A stretch of DNA of 64,000 bases from contig NC_090280.1 in assembly GCF_037392515.1 (NCBI RefSeq), positions 29,021,118 to 29,085,117 on the forward strand. The letters run 5' to 3'. This document shows, piece after piece, positions 11,108 to 23,412 of this stretch. The notes below the pieces were generated by a model. That model searched no databases. It had not been told where the DNA came from and saw nothing but the letters and a program-made list of their open reading frames with translations. This stretch comes from Haliotis asinina. Lineage: Eukaryota > Mollusca > Gastropoda > Lepetellida > Haliotidae. The stretch's first letter is position 1. Every line of letters begins with the position of its first letter. A program made the translations under genes and the position numbers.

Positions 11108-12922
11108 CTCATTAAGGCCGAGAGACGCGTATGTGGGGCAAATTAATTAGCTTCTCACAGCGAGAGCCTCGTATTGGGGGTTAAAAAAAGCACCTCTCAT
11201 TCACCGAGAGCCGCATATTAGGGGTGATAAAAAGCACCTCCCATTCAGCGAGACCCGCGCATTGGAGGTTTTAAATTTTGAATTCGCATTGTACCTATTA
11301 TTTCAATCAATTTAGAAGTAATGATCAAAGATTAGCTTTTCTTACGAGAGAGGTTACTTTCAGTGTTAATCAGAAGAACTATTAATGTGTTTTGATAACA
11401 ATTGCTTGCAATGTCGGGGGCTTATACTGGCAAATGAACAGATGTCTGAGAGAAAGGGGATTATGAGATGTTGTTACAGGAGGTAAGTGTTTGTTACTCG
11501 TCATTGGGGGTGAATACTAAGATTCTGTGTTTGCACATTGATTGAATTAACGGTGACAAGGTTACAAAACCTTCTTCTATATTAAATTATCCATTCATTT
11601 TGTGGAGTCCATTGTCAATAATCTGAAATTCGCTTGCTTTCAAAACAAATATAAGCATGCCCATCCTCATAAATATTTGGGGAGATTCAACTGCAAGTGT
11701 ATACATCACAATAAATCAGTATCGTGTAACTTATTTTAATTCTATAATACATGTACTTGAATTATGATATTTAACAATGTGCAGATTATATTGAAATGTT
11801 CAGCAAGCCATTATATTTGATGTACAAGTAGTGTGCGCAAAATGTATATGCAAATAAATACTATCTCTACTCAATGATAGGATTGGGTTATCCGGGGTAA
11901 AAATAATCGGATTGTAGCGCCTTGAGCGCTTTAGAGAAAAATAAACTAGTCAAAGTGCTTGTTAGTCTCTACATGTACATTTCAGGCATCCTTATGATTA
12001 TGTATGTTCACGATACACAAACTTTTTCATGATAGCTAGAGTTGATAAAACCGAAATCCAGCATATCGATTGGTCAACGATCAAACCAATAGTCAATCTG
12101 TATCCAAGCAGTCTAGTGACCTAACGTGCTCTTCACAAATTTAACCCACGCCCCATCACCTGTCATTTCCTCTGTGAGAGGTATCTCATGATACGATTGG
12201 TCATAGATAACAAATCAGCCACTATATTGAACAGTTGAGATACAAAACGTCCTATTCGGGAACTTTGATGACGCCCATACCATGACCCTTTGTCTTATGT
12301 ATGTGCAAGGAATAGCATTATACAATATGCATACATGGATGTTCGGGTGATAACGTATATTTTCTGCGTTAAATCTAGATGAACCAAAGTGACAAACTGT
12401 GAATCTGTTCCATGTAAGTCACACATTAGCTTATCAGTACTTACCTTAAAATATTCAGTATATACTAGCAACGTATCAGCGAAAACGCTTCTTCCATAGA
12501 AGATTATTAGGCATGTGCGTAAATTCTTCTTTACTGCCATTGACGTAGATGTTTTGAACAATTTAACCTCACACAATGATATGAGAGGGACAATTTCTTT
12601 AAGTATGTCTTACATACAAAGAATACAAACGTGTTAAGAAAATACACACGCCACCAAAAGTCTACAAGAGAAAGTGTAATAAAATTACGTAAAACGTTAT
12701 ATATATGACACGTATTCACTCCTGCTTTCTTTCAACATATACCTTTACAACGCAATTAAACAATCAGGACTTGCTCGTATGACGAGACAGTGTCCTGTAA
12801 TCTCCGAAACCTACCAGGGATATCAGGCGTGAATAGCCCTAATTAGTCTCGCCACAGCCAGTCAGGCAACCAGCACGGGGTTCCAGGTGTTGAGCAGTGA
12901 GGTGGCTCTCGGGCTTAATGAG
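11108..12922. mobile_element. piggyBac-like non-autonomous DNA element inside LINE copy 1
   Basis: TTAA at 11104-11107 and 12923-12926 flanks 17-bp terminal inverted repeats, CTCATTAAGGCCGAGAG on the left and the complement of CTCATTAAGCCCGAGAG on the right, with one mismatch. TTAA target duplication is the mark of the piggyBac superfamily. The LINE reads straight across it: 5' UTR up to ATGAACAAATATGTC on the left, ORF1 ATG at 12929 on the right. No transposase could be recognised in the 1.8 kb interior; the minus-strand frames at 12295-12719 have no visible similarity. It inserted after the LINE did. Confidence 0.75.
11119..11280 (+). repeat. subterminal tandem repeats (about 44 bp x 3.7) of the piggyBac-like element
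   Basis: Four repeats start with CGAGAG or CGAGAC at 11119, 11161, 11205 and 11249. Their spacing is 42, 44 and 44 bp, with a shared core like CCGCATATTAGGGG followed by AAAAAGCACCTC. They sit directly inside the left terminal repeat and could be transposase-binding sites. No matching array is seen at the right end. Confidence 0.7.
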
Positions 12923-12928
12923 TTAAAC

Positions 12929-14220
12929 ATGGAATACCAAAAACCCCCCAAAAAAACAAAACGTCCACTCGATGATGTTGGAGAACAGCGACAAGGCGCT
13001 TCTACTTATCATTGACCACGATTTTTGATACTGGAAACTCCGGATAAGACTTCTTTAAAACTTAATCCTTTTGGGATTTCTAAAGGTATCAACGGAATAG
13101 CTGGAGAGGTACAAAACATCAAACACTTGCGTTCAGGATCCATTCTAATTGAATGTAGCAGAAAACAGCAGGCTATCAACCTTTTATCTACGGATATGTT
13201 ATTGGAGTTCCTGTGACAGTCTCTGCCCATAGAACACTAAATATCAGTACAGGTATAATCAGAGACAGGGATCGACTGTTGGCTGATATGTCTGACTTAG
13301 ACATTGCTTCTGAAATGAAAGATCAGGGAGTAATATTTGTCAAGCGTTTTACTACCCGCAGAAATAATGAAACTCTTTGCTTTCTCTTCACCGAATCCTC
13401 CAAAGTCACTCAAGGTTGGTTACAGCAATATGTCCGTTGACATCTATATCCCAAATCCTTTGAGCTGTTTTAGATGTCAAAATATGGACACGGCGTTAAC
13501 AACTGTATAAAACCATTAACATGCGGCCACTGCAGTGAAACTACCCATGTTACAGAAGACATCAAGAAGTGCCCAAACTGTACAGGAAATCATTCTTCCT
13601 TCTCAAAAGACTGCCCAATTTGGAAATAAACAAATGGAAATTACTAATATCAAATTTACCGAAAATATTAACTTTGTAGATGCCAAAAAATCGTTGAGTC
13701 AACAGCACCAAGTGGTTTATATGCATCAGTTGCCAGGACATCTTCGGACACTAACCCACAGGTAAACACCTTATCAGTACCCACCTCCTCAATACATTGT
13801 CAGACCGACTTGACGTGGGTTACAACCAACACACCTCAGCCACTCACACCTGAACAGTCTACTAAGACAGTGAACTCTGGAAATAACGTGGTTATCCTAC
13901 CTGACATTCCATCACAGTCTTCTAATCAAGATTCATCTTCATCTTCATCCGGGGAACATTCATTATCTCAGTCCAACCAACAAACTCGAACTAAAGTCAA
14001 TTCTAAAAACACTGTTCAAAGTATTCATAAACCAAGAACAGAATCATTGAAAAAAGGTGGCAGACCTCAAAAGTGTTCAGAAAATCCAATCACGATATAT
14101 AACAAATACGGTTCACTAGAGGACATGGAAGTGTCCGAAAACTCCTATCCCAGGGCACATAGCGTGTCGCCCTCGAAGAAAGTGAGGGGTAGATCCCCTA
14201 TCAATCCACCTAAAAGATAA
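12929..14220 (+). pseudogene. LINE copy 1 ORF1 (gag-like, zinc knuckles), broken
   Basis: It starts ATGGAATACCAAAAACC, equivalent to ATGGCTTCCGAAACC of the LINE at 57399 (-). It contains an RRM-like region (LNPFGISKGINGIAGEVQNI, then RDRDRLLADMSDLDIASEMK) and remnants of CCHC knuckles near 13460-13610 (CGHCSETTHVTEDI, CPNCTGNHSSFSKDCP). A Ser-rich linker and the end motif RGRSPINPPKR follow. Several frameshifts interrupt it. Family role: nucleic-acid binding in the retrotransposition particle. Confidence 0.7.
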
Positions 14221-14224
14221 GTCA

Positions 14225-16080
14225 ACCTGCTACTATCGTACAGTGGAATTGTAGAGGTCTTAAGATTAATTTTAATAAACTACAGTTATTAGTCCAGGGT
14301 CTAACACCATCGTTTTTTTGTCTGCAAGACACGTATCTAAAACAGACGGACAATTTTACTTTGCGCCAGTTTACAGCCTATCATTGTTTTTCCTCTCTAG
14401 GTGACAGGGCCACTGGAGGATCTTCTATACTTGTACAGATGGATGTTATTCACACTAACAACTTCGCTCCAAGCTGTGGCAGTACGACTTACTCTCGGTG
14501 TTGCATTTACATTATGCTCTCTCTATATTCCACCTTCATCTGCACTTCAACATCTTTAATCACTCTATGATCAACCCCCGAAGCCATGTGTTATTATGGG
14601 TGATCTAAATGGTCACAACCAACTTTGGGGCAGCACTAACACTAACACTAAAGGCAAAATACTTGATGTTATTTCCAGTAATGATCTGTGCATATTCAAT
14701 AATGACTCAAGAACATATCTGCATCCTGCAAGTGGTACTTATTCTTCTCTGGATCTGTCTCTTGCAGATTCTATTTTACTGAATGAATTTGATTGGTCTG
14801 TTCATAATGACGTTTGTGGAAGTGATCACCTCCCAACTATTCTCTCAGAACAAACTCCATCTGCTTCTCCATCACACACAAGATGGAACTTTTCGAAGGC
14901 TGACTGGTCTTTATTCCGAACTATTTGTAAAACGAAACTGCGACCTGGCTGTTTCAGTGTTATAACCGATCCCATTCAAACCTTTGCTGACATTTTAAAT
15001 GAAATAGCTGATGAGTGTATACCGAAGTCCTCTACGACTCCACATGTACGAAAACCATGGTTTAATACAGATTGTAGACAAGCTAGAAAAGCGAGGAAAA
15101 AGGCAGAAAATTATTTCCGTCGTCACCCAGCTGTCCACAACTTGAATAAATATATAATACTCAATGCGAAGGCACGTCGCACCGTCAAACAAACTAAACG
15201 GCAATTTTGGAGGAACTATGTGTCCAAACTTCATTCACGTACACCAATGTCCAAGGTCTGGAACATGGTTCAAAGAATTAAAGGTAAAGGTTCAAAAGCT
15301 CTGTTCACCATCTTGAAGATGGAGATAATTTAATTACTGGCACATCTGAAATCGCAAATACAATTGGCGAATCTCTTGCCAAGAATTCATCGTCGTCGAA
15401 TTATGTCCCTGAGTTTCAGAGATATCAGAAACAACAGGAAAAGACTAAGCTTAATTTCGATTCAAATAACGGCGAAGATTACAATGAAGTGTTTTCATTA
15501 CATGAGCTCCATACGGCTCTTGAGCAAGCTCATGACACTGCAACAGGTGATGAAAATATACATTACTAGCTACTAAAACACTTACCGTAATCATGTTTGA
15601 TGACACTTTTGGATCTATTTGACCAAATATGGACGTCTGGCAAATTTCTTCCTTCATGGAGAAATGCCATTGTAGTTCCAATACCAAACCTGGTAAGGAT
15701 CATACAGATCCGTCGAATTATAGACCAATATCGTTAACTAGCTATGTCAGCAAAACCATGGAACGTACCATTGCTCCTTGGCAATTGGTTAGGCCACAAG
15801 CTGACCTAACATTGACTTCATTTAAAAAAATCAGAAACTAATGAATTACAAAATAAACAAGAATATAATCAATTAAAAACTAAATATAGCAATTAGAAAC
15901 CCTTATTTACAGATGAGTCCAAGGACGGTGGTGCAGTGGGGATTCAGAACAATATCTTCTAGACTACCAGATAACAACTCTATTTTTACAGCTGAAGCAA
16001 ACGCCATACTAACGGCTCTTAAATATATTCAAAGACGTAAACAATATATAATCTATTCCGACTCTTGGAATATTCTTTCT
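14225..16080 (+). pseudogene. LINE copy 1 ORF2 (endonuclease, RT and RNase H remnants), broken
   Basis: The AP-endonuclease-like part is mostly open at 14596-15333 (MGDLNGHNQLWGS, CGSDHLPTIL). A tether region follows, with the typical KPWFNTDCRQARKARKKAE block. RT begins near 15650 (PIPN-PGKDHTDPSNYRPISL) but most of its core, including the catalytic Asp pair, is deleted. A piece of RNase H (TAEANAILTALKYIQ) follows before the element breaks off. Confidence 0.7.
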
Positions 16081-16087
16081 TGACTTC

Positions 16088-17446
16088 AGGGCATCCGTGG
16101 CGAACCACCTCCTCGTGGTGGGTGCTGGGTAACGCCAAGAGCTTGCCAACACGTCGGTGTGGATCCGGGGGCATATGTGGTCCACCAACCTGTTGGCCGT
16201 GGGTTGCGGTGGAGGTGGAGGACGGGGGTCTGGGGTTGAGGGCACTGGGAGCCTGTAACCGCGTTCCCTTTGCTGAACACACCCCTTCGATCCTTACTTC
16301 ACCTAGACGGGTGGTAGAACTGGCCCGATTCTATCAATCGGCTGGTCATGCCAAGCACTGTGCATGGTAGATATATTATTTGCACATGTCCTTATTTTTT
16401 GGGCCTTGGATATTTTGATCTTGTAACATACATTTATTGATTACTATAAATTGCCTAGAGTCCTATGCCAGAAAGCGGTGGCTCATGGGCCAATCTGGCA
16501 ATATTGACCTCCAAATTCAATATGTGTCCAATTACTTGTCACGGGCAGAACCACCCATTCAATTTAATTTGGTATACAAGTATTGCTATTTGTGTCATAA
16601 TTGCTGGAGTATAACATCCCTGTATTCCTTGTGTTGGCGTCTTGGAGATCCGGTGCTATTTGACACCGTCCTTGTTGACACTTCATGGTGGGTGGGGAGC
16701 AGGGGTGCTGAATACTCTTCCTTTCATGATGTCTTCCCATCTCGCTCTGAAAAAAAAGAGGCGTCTGGTTGAAACAGATTGTACACCTGAAACTATTCCT
16801 GTAAATGTCGATTCTTAAACTCGATTTTTAGTGATTGAGTTTAAGGATTTTTTACCGATGAAAATCAATCCCTTCGCAATTTCAAAAGCCTTCTCTGGAA
16901 TTTGTGGTGAGGTAAAGAACGTTACCCGTCTTTGTAGTGGCTCGCTTTTGGTTGAGTGTGCACGGAGACAGCAATCTCTCAATCTGCTGTCTGTCAAGAA
17001 CTTTGCCAATATCGAGGTTGCTGTGTCTGTGCACATGACATTGAATTCTTGCCGTGGCATCATACGGGACAACGCCCGTTGTCTCTGTGATATGTCAGAG
17101 GAGGATATAGCTCTTGAACTTGAGGACCAAGGAGTTACAGCGGTGAAACGTTTCACTTTCAAGAAAGATGGTAATATCACTCCAACTAATACTTAGCTCT
17201 TAACCTTTTCGCGATCTTCTCTTCCACAGTCAATACAAGCAGGGTATGTTAACATCGGGGTGAATGTGTATGTCCCCAATCCACTACGGTGTTATAAGTT
17301 TCATCATTTCGCTCATGGGTCTAACTCATGTCGAAACGCTGTGGTGTGTCATCGCTGTGGTGACCATCATGAGGGTGCAGACTGTGAGCATGACATAAAA
17401 TGCTGACTGTGAAAGCCCACATGCAGCTTCACCCAGGTCCTGTCCC
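16088..17446 (+). mobile_element. I/Nimb-like LINE, copy 2, 5' part only
   Basis: It begins with the element's characteristic 5' end (GCATCCGTGGCGAACCACCT, then GTGGGTGCTGGGTAACGC), directly abutting the broken RNase H of copy 1. The 5' UTR runs to about 16725 and a divergent ORF1 follows. It ends at about 17446, where module spacer (AGGAGACAGTTCATGATTAC, also at 31900) resumes. The ORF1 differs enough from copy 1 to suggest another subfamily. Confidence 0.7.
16726..17410 (+). pseudogene. LINE copy 2 ORF1 fragment, broken
   Basis: The ATG at 16726 opens a frame that stops at 16816-16818. The similarity continues in the next frame at 16831-17196: KINPFAISKAFSGICGEVKN and a GIIRDNARCLCDMSEEDIA-like block. 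After a further frame change there are zinc-knuckle remnants (CYKFHHFAHGSNSC and CHRCGDHHEGADC). It is homologous to ORF1 of copy 1 but diverged. Confidence 0.65.
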
Positions 17447-18910
17447 TACCTTGTCTTAGGAGACAGTTCATGATTACTTTTTTCATTAAGAATATGATGT
17501 ACAAACATGGCTCACTTAATACTATTATTTTCAGAATAACTTTTCACAAGTTGTACCAACTTGTACATACTCAGTTGTTTTACTGCTTTTTGTTGGCAGA
17601 CCTTTTTCATAATTTAGAAATATTTAAGATAAATTTAAAACATGTTTTTGTCAGGACGTTACAGAAGACAAGCTCTTGCGTGATGATCATTACTTGCTAT
17701 TCAGCCAAGCAGAGGAAACATTTCTATCTTTATTTCTCTCAGCACTGCATAAGTTTTATATTGCCTTTGAATTTGCACTGAAAACTCTATTTCCGTCAGT
17801 ATTTAGAGCAGAAAGTCAGAGCTCGGTTATGAAGAGATCGATGACATATACCGAAGAACAGGTGACTTGAGCCAGGGTACAACATGAAGTAAGCCGGCAC
17901 TGCAAAAAATACATGTGTCCAGATAAGAAGAAACAAACACGCTAAACACACGTGTATGCCGCAAGACAAATGAGATAATCTCGAAAGCAGCAGCCTTGAA
18001 CCCTGAGAAGAAAAACCTGAAATGTACACTATCAACAGTTGTGTTGATTTTCTGTCTAATATCGGCGTTTTCGTCCGCCTTTGTGCCTCGGCACCAGTTT
18101 CCGTTTTTACTTAGAGGTGCACAGACGACGGTGACGATTTCCTTGGTTGACTGTTTGAGTACAAAAACGAGGTAATTGTACCCAACTGGTAGTATTGTAG
18201 CCATATCACGACTAAGGCAACCTAATTCACGGTAAAGACAGTTAAAGTTTGACGTAGAAACATGTCGACGAAGGTCAGTAAACAAATCAAAAGGTCCACA
18301 TACAGAAGTTAAAACTGGGATTTGTCTCTACAAATCGATTTCTGTTACAATATAATACAATATGGTCTCGCCAGAAACTCCAGGTAGATAACCATACACG
18401 AGTGACCAAGGGAAGTTACAGCACCATGCTACCTCCATGGGTCCTAGATGGATTTGGTCGTTTATACATGCACAGATGTCATGTGTATTGTTCAAACAAT
18501 TTCCATGCTGATTCCTGTCTTTGTTGAGTTGGATTGCTGGCTCAAAGGATGATTATCTCTCTGCAGATTTAGAACCATCTGTGATTTAACCCTAATCCTA
18601 CAATAACCGCATGGACTTGCATATATAAACACATCTGGATGGCAGGACGTTCCTCGCTGATGTCATGATTCTCAACTGAACGATGACCTTATTGAAAAAC
18701 TGCAATTTGACATTCACATGCACATTTGTTTGTCAGCTCTGATTAATGGTTTCTCAACCTATCCCAAACTAACTGTATCCAATGTATTTCACCTTGACAA
18801 AATAGACACAAGATAAAACTTCACCCGGTTATATTCCATGTGTTCACTACACACACAGATTACTAGCCACAATAACAGCACCATAATCGTATTCTGCACA
18901 TTCAATCATC
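17447..18910. other. spacer upstream of copy C, homologous to the D-F spacer
   Basis: It matches 31899-33636 with scattered substitutions and indels. It includes an exon-like segment at 17655-17861 and LINE 3'-UTR-like text (minus orientation) from about 18060 to 18460, with GCCAGAAACTCCAGGTAGAT. Nothing here is recognised as a known gene. Confidence 0.6.
17655..17861 (+). other. unidentified exon-like open segment, duplicated at 32100-32260
   Basis: It is bounded by AG on the left and GTGACT on the right. It is open in a frame starting DVTEDKLLRDDHYLLFSQAE, followed by a hydrophobic stretch (FLSLFLSALHKFYIAFEFA). The copy at 32100-32260 keeps the frame with few residue changes and also ends at a GT. 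Downstream in both copies another frame reads NLKCTLSTVVLIFCLISAF, again hydrophobic. I recognise no family; it could be a decayed gene fragment carried along in the module. Confidence 0.25.
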
Positions 18911-19539
18911 ATGCTACTGACATTGGTCCTCCTGAACTCCTAGCTGTAAAGAGGAATAAGAGGGGGAAGGGGGGTTGTCTCACATGGAAAAAGGAATAAA
19001 AGTCAAATTATATAGATACAGTAAGGGCAGATTACTCATTGGCACATTTTGCCAATGGTAGCAGCAATGGTTGCTATTAGAAGAATTCTGTGCATGTTGT
19101 TTCTTCTGTTTTCACAGTGGCCCCACGATCCTCAACACCATGGTTCTCCCCACTACCTACCGGACCACGCCAAACAATCAAAGATGTTCAGTCACTACAT
19201 AGAACAAGTACATGGCTATGGAAGTGGAATTAAGAATGTCATTTGGGACTTAAAAGGTATTTGTATTGTTAGTTTCATCTTCTGTGATAGTTCAGCATAA
19301 TATTTCTATATATGCTCACCTGTCATTGTCTTTTTATATCAGTCCAGTGGAGTGGTGTTGTTCATCTGTCACGCTGAAGACCCTTCTTCAACTGCGTACA
19401 ATGTGGGAAGAATGATTCCAGTGTTGCTGAAATATTGTTTGCAGCGGGGCAAAAGACCTGACTCACTCGATTTCTATCACAGTTTTACTACTTATCTAAG
19501 GAAACGCTTCTCTAGATAAGAGCAATACCTGCTCGTGGA

Positions 19540-19900
19540 ACGGTTCTGTCGTAAGGTGTATGCCTATCACACTGAAGGCCCCGGTTAGATATCTGGTCGA
19601 AGCACTTTGGTTCGGGTCCCGTTCTGGTCCCCATGGACATTTGCGTAGTATCCTTGGAGGACATACTTAAATCCACATTGTCTCAGTTCACACAGCTGTG
19701 AAATGGGTACCCGTGAAATACAATTGTGCATACAATGTGAGTGATTAGTTCATTCAGCCTAACAGACAGCGTGGCTGTATACTCCCCAGGGAGTTGAAAA
19801 ATTATTCGATAGTCGATCATGACCGAGGATAATAATGTACATAGCTGCGTGAGCAGGTAATGTGCCTGGCTATGGGCGCCATATAAGTGGACAATACCGT
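19540..19900 (+). repeat. tRNA-derived SINE relic in intron 2 of copy C
   Basis: Matches 33930-34262 in copy F. It has a tRNA-like head (GTATGCCTATCACACTGAAG and a decayed B box GGTTAGATAT), then CAGCTGTGAAATGGGTACCC and a GGGCGCCATATAAGTGG tail. It is shared by C and F, so it inserted before their duplication. Confidence 0.6.
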
Positions 19901-20937
19901 ATACACAGTGTTTAGAATTGTATTTCTTTCCATGTAGGTTTGAGCTGGCCTTCGTGGATGGACAAATCTCACCATGCATGAAAATTCCCCAACCACCTCG
20001 ATGCTGCTGCTGAATTTGTGTCACTTATGGTCCAGAGTGCTAAAGACTACAGCGGGAGTCAAATCCCTCACATACTGGAACTCATCAATGAACCAGAGAT
20101 GTCCAATTTTACTGGACTGCAGTCAATTCTTGATTTCCACAGGGTTGTTGCTCAGAAGCTGAAGTCCAGGTTCAGAGTATCATAGCGTTTGTCACAACTT
20201 ATCTGCCCAGCGGTTTCATGTTTACTTTCCTCAATCTGAGAGAGTTTCTGGACAGGACCGTGATCTTTGTGTTTTCCAGTGAGCAGTATGGCAGTTTTAA
20301 CTGGTCCATATTTACCAAAGATGGACACGGAAATACAGTGGCCAAATTCTTCAAATTCTGGCACAGCTTTTACTACGATCAGAAGTTTCTCAGGGTTTCA
20401 AGTTCATTCACAGGATGGGAGAGATCTATTTCGCCATTAGCTTTGGCCGACCCTCACAAAAAGGAGTTGGTGGTTCTTCTGCACAATTATGGCACTACCT
20501 GGCAGAATATAAAGCTTGACTTCCACGGTGGGTGGATCAACCTTATAGTTGGAGAATCAACATGTATCCAATACAAGAATGGAAACACTGAAATGCGTTC
20601 CAACGTCCACTTTGACACTACAAAGAACAAGGGAAATCTTGGTCTCCAGAGTCAGGCAACTTGTTTTTATAAATTCAAAACAAATTACAACTTTGATGGT
20701 TTACGTACCAACAATGAAAACACCTATTATGGTCAGGACATGGTCATTCTTATCAATAACGGCCATAGCGGGACAACCAACTCCTTACCAAGCTCAGGGT
20801 ATCATACATCACATCTTCGAGTTGGTGTTAGTCGTAACAAAAATGCCAGTGGTAAACCCCCGTCGTATTCAATGGATATACCCTGCCCTCAACCTTCACA
20901 TTGTTCGACTCTGACAAGTATGGCAAGTATGGGAGTT

Positions 20938-21022
20938 TATTTTTATAAAAGAAATAAAAATATAAAAGAATAAAAATAAGAATAAAAGAATATAAGAATC
21001 TTAATAAAAAAAAAAAAAAAAA
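20938..21022 (+). mobile_element. 85-bp A-rich insertion with 13-bp target-site duplication in copy C exon 3
   Basis: AAGTATGGGAGTT is present at 20925-20937 and again at 21023-21035. Between them lie 85 bp of almost pure A/T ending in about 19 A. The other type 2 copies have a single AAGTATGGGAGTT here. A duplicated target plus a poly(A) end is the signature of target-primed reverse transcription by LINE machinery, here of little more than a tail. Confidence 0.8.
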
Positions 21023-21508
21023 AAGTATGGGAGTTCTGGGTACCAAATGATAGGCTCAAAGCAGATAACACCGTTAGTATGACTTTTGATGGAAATGGTG
21101 GTCACGTGTCATCGGTGGCTCTTGTTGTTGGCAAACTTGAATGAAATCTTTTCATGTTTTTTTTTTTTTGTTTTTTTTCTTGGTATGTTGTTCGCAGTGA
21201 AACATAAATTGTAGGACCATCCAGAGATGAAGATTTAGCGTATGTGTTGTGCATACTTTTGTTTTACAAACTATCAATATGATAATACCTTTCGGATGGG
21301 TCCCTACAGCGCGGAAGCAAACAGATGAGAAATATTTTGTGTATCTTACAAATCAAATATATCCGACTCATAAAACATTTCGAACTTGATGTCGCCTTTG
21401 AACAGCGGGCGTTATTCACTGTGCCTGGTATTCTTTTACAAGCGCTTCACTAAGTCAAGTTGTCAAGTATGCTATGAGCAATGCCTTTGCATTTATTTTG
21501 TGGTGTAC

Positions 21509-21572
<64 letters not shown>

Positions 21573-21590
21573 TATATATACATACATTCA
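21509..21590. repeat. (CA)n microsatellite
   Basis: About 30 uninterrupted CA units followed by short TA/CA tracts. It is the counterpart of 1641-1714 and 36009-36150, and its pure CA array is the longest of the three. Confidence 0.95.
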
Positions 21591-23412
21591 ATCAGATTGT
21601 CTATGTGGTTGTATATGTAAGCAATTTCCTAAACATATAACAGCACAAGTACATGAAGACCAACCGAACAAATTTTCATTTTGAGGGAATATTTCTGAGC
21701 GTAGATGTAAATAAACCAACAAATGAATCATGTCATGATGTGTCAGGAACGAGACGTCAAATCCAGCTAACTCCCAAACGTACTTCTCGTCACGATATGG
21801 CTGAAGTATTCCCGATGTGACGTTAAATATTAAGTCACTCACTCATCCGAACGTACTCACCCAGACGTTGTCATCACAATACATGTTTTATCTGTGTACT
21901 GCCAGAATGTCTCTGTCCACGAAGACCGCCATCAGTACTTATATCACATCAGTACATCTCACAGGAACAATTGTCAATCTCTAACGTCTGCCGTAATGTA
22001 CAGATGTAATTACGTAAACCAAAGTACGCAATGAAATCAGATTGTCATGCAAACTAGTAGCACTCGCCAGTCATGCAGTTTCCATAGAAATGTAAGCATG
22101 TGTTACTGAGTGGGTGAGTGAGTTTAGTTCCGCACTCGGCAATGTTCTAGGTGCTGATCTTTAAATAATCGAGCATCGATCTACGTCTCACTACAGATGC
22201 ATATAAACACATTAACTTCAGTTTAGTCACAGTAATACATGTATATATACCTCTCTTTTTGGAGCTATGAGAAAGAGATTTAAAACATGCTAATCTCGTT
22301 CTCCGCACACCAGGGGTGTAACGTATTTAACAGGTATTGTAGGTCTTCACGTTCAGCCTATAAGAACAACTGTTTGTCTCTTCAGTGAGTGAGTGAGTGA
22401 GTGAGTGAGTTTAGACCTTAAACCTAGGTAACCTTAGTGCAATGTTGAAGAATGAGAGTGAAGGTTAAGGTAACCTTAATAAAGGTTGCTTTGTGAAAGT
22501 AGCCCAACGTCAGCGGGACGGACCACCCGATCCAGTTAGTCGCCTCAACGACAAGCATAGTCGCCTTTCATGGCAAGCATGGGTTACTGAAGACCTAGTC
22601 TACCCCGGACCTTCACGGGTCAAATACCAGCGGATCGCCTACTGAACAGGTTGTAGAGCCACTGGGGATGTCTAAAAGCTATACATGGGCATCACAAATA
22701 ATGATAAACTGAATGAATACTAATTACCATCCTTCTTCCGATGATTTGACACACGTGTCAATTTACACTTGCTTAAAACAGGTATTGTTTTCAGTCTAAT
22801 ATAGCATTTGCAAATTCCAGGTGTGTAATAATTGATACATCGTGTCTGTGAGAACTTCTCAACGAGTCACTGGTTTGAGTCCAGAAACATTTGTAAATTT
22901 CAAGTGTATGATAATTAATACATGTATCTGTGAACATCTGACAAGAGAGACTGTTTTCTGTCCAGTAGCATTTCAGTAAAAGTTTCAGGTGCCAAATGTT
23001 CGAGGATGTTCTCTTCCCAGGGAGTTTAAACGGAAGGATATGTGTATATTGTTTCACGCAACGCATGTAGAAATCTTCAATATGAAAGGATTGGTCCCAT
23101 GTGTCCTTTTTAAAGATACTTCAAGATACTACTCCCCAAAATACTTCATTATTCTTAGCATAACTTAAAGTGAAATGTTAAGATAAGGGTTTTATCTTTC
23201 TACACCACGCCGCCGTCACTCTTATCCGTCGCTGCTCCAGTAGTGAATTCGCAATGTGTGACTTATCTCGAGATCGGTAAAGTTACCCCAAAAGCAACGT
23301 CTTATATATACTGAGAGAAACAAATAGAGGAACAAAAGAAAATGCAATCGTTCTGTTAATATTTACCATTTTTCCTCAGCATCTTTCAATAGCGGAAGAA
23401 CATCTGACAATA
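21591..23412. other. C-D spacer with LINE-tail and SINE relics
   Basis: No gene. A LINE 3'-tail relic lies at about 21789-21847, a SINE 5' relic at about 22099-22190 and a SINE relic with (GTGA)n at 22386-22619. Compared with the A-B spacer, about 650 bp between microsatellite and LINE tail is missing here (the text jumps to CATTTTGAGGGAATATTTCT near 21677). Confidence 0.65.

Larger units (their letters stand above)
10864..16087 (+). mobile_element. I/Nimb-like LINE, copy 1, 5'- and 3'-truncated, with nested insertion
   Basis: Non-LTR retrotransposon fragment. Its 5' UTR piece (10905-11095) shares CCAGAAGGCGGTGG and GGTGGGTGGGGAGCTCGG with the LINEs at 40867 (+) and 57994 (-). ORF1 begins at 12929 and ORF2 at about 14225. 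A TTAA-flanked DNA element (11108-12922) splits 5' UTR from ORF1. Most of the reverse transcriptase core is deleted: near 15772 the text jumps from KTMERT to PWQLVRPQADLTLTS. The RNase H part breaks off at about 16087, where a second LINE begins. The clade call rests on endonuclease + RT + RNase H in ORF2 and is tentative. Confidence 0.75.
18911..21144 (+). pseudogene. GH86-like glycoside hydrolase, type 2, copy C, multiply broken
   Basis: Of exon 1 only about 36 nt remain (ATG at 18911, MLLTLVLLNS, then TAG at 18941). The rest of exon 1 and nearly all of intron 1 are gone. Exon 2 (19118-19256) is intact: acceptor TTTTCACAG, WPHDPQHHGSPHYLPDHAKQ, VHGYGSG, donor AAAAG|GTATTT. Exon 3 (19938-21144) has an in-frame TGA at 19979-19981 where F has GAAGGA. 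It also has a deletion of about 320 nt near 20172 that removes the region from SRF to NSIIDF, including ISEYGRGG. An 85-bp A-rich insertion lies near its end. The remainder (20218-20880) is still very similar to A. It cannot encode a working enzyme. Confidence 0.85.
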
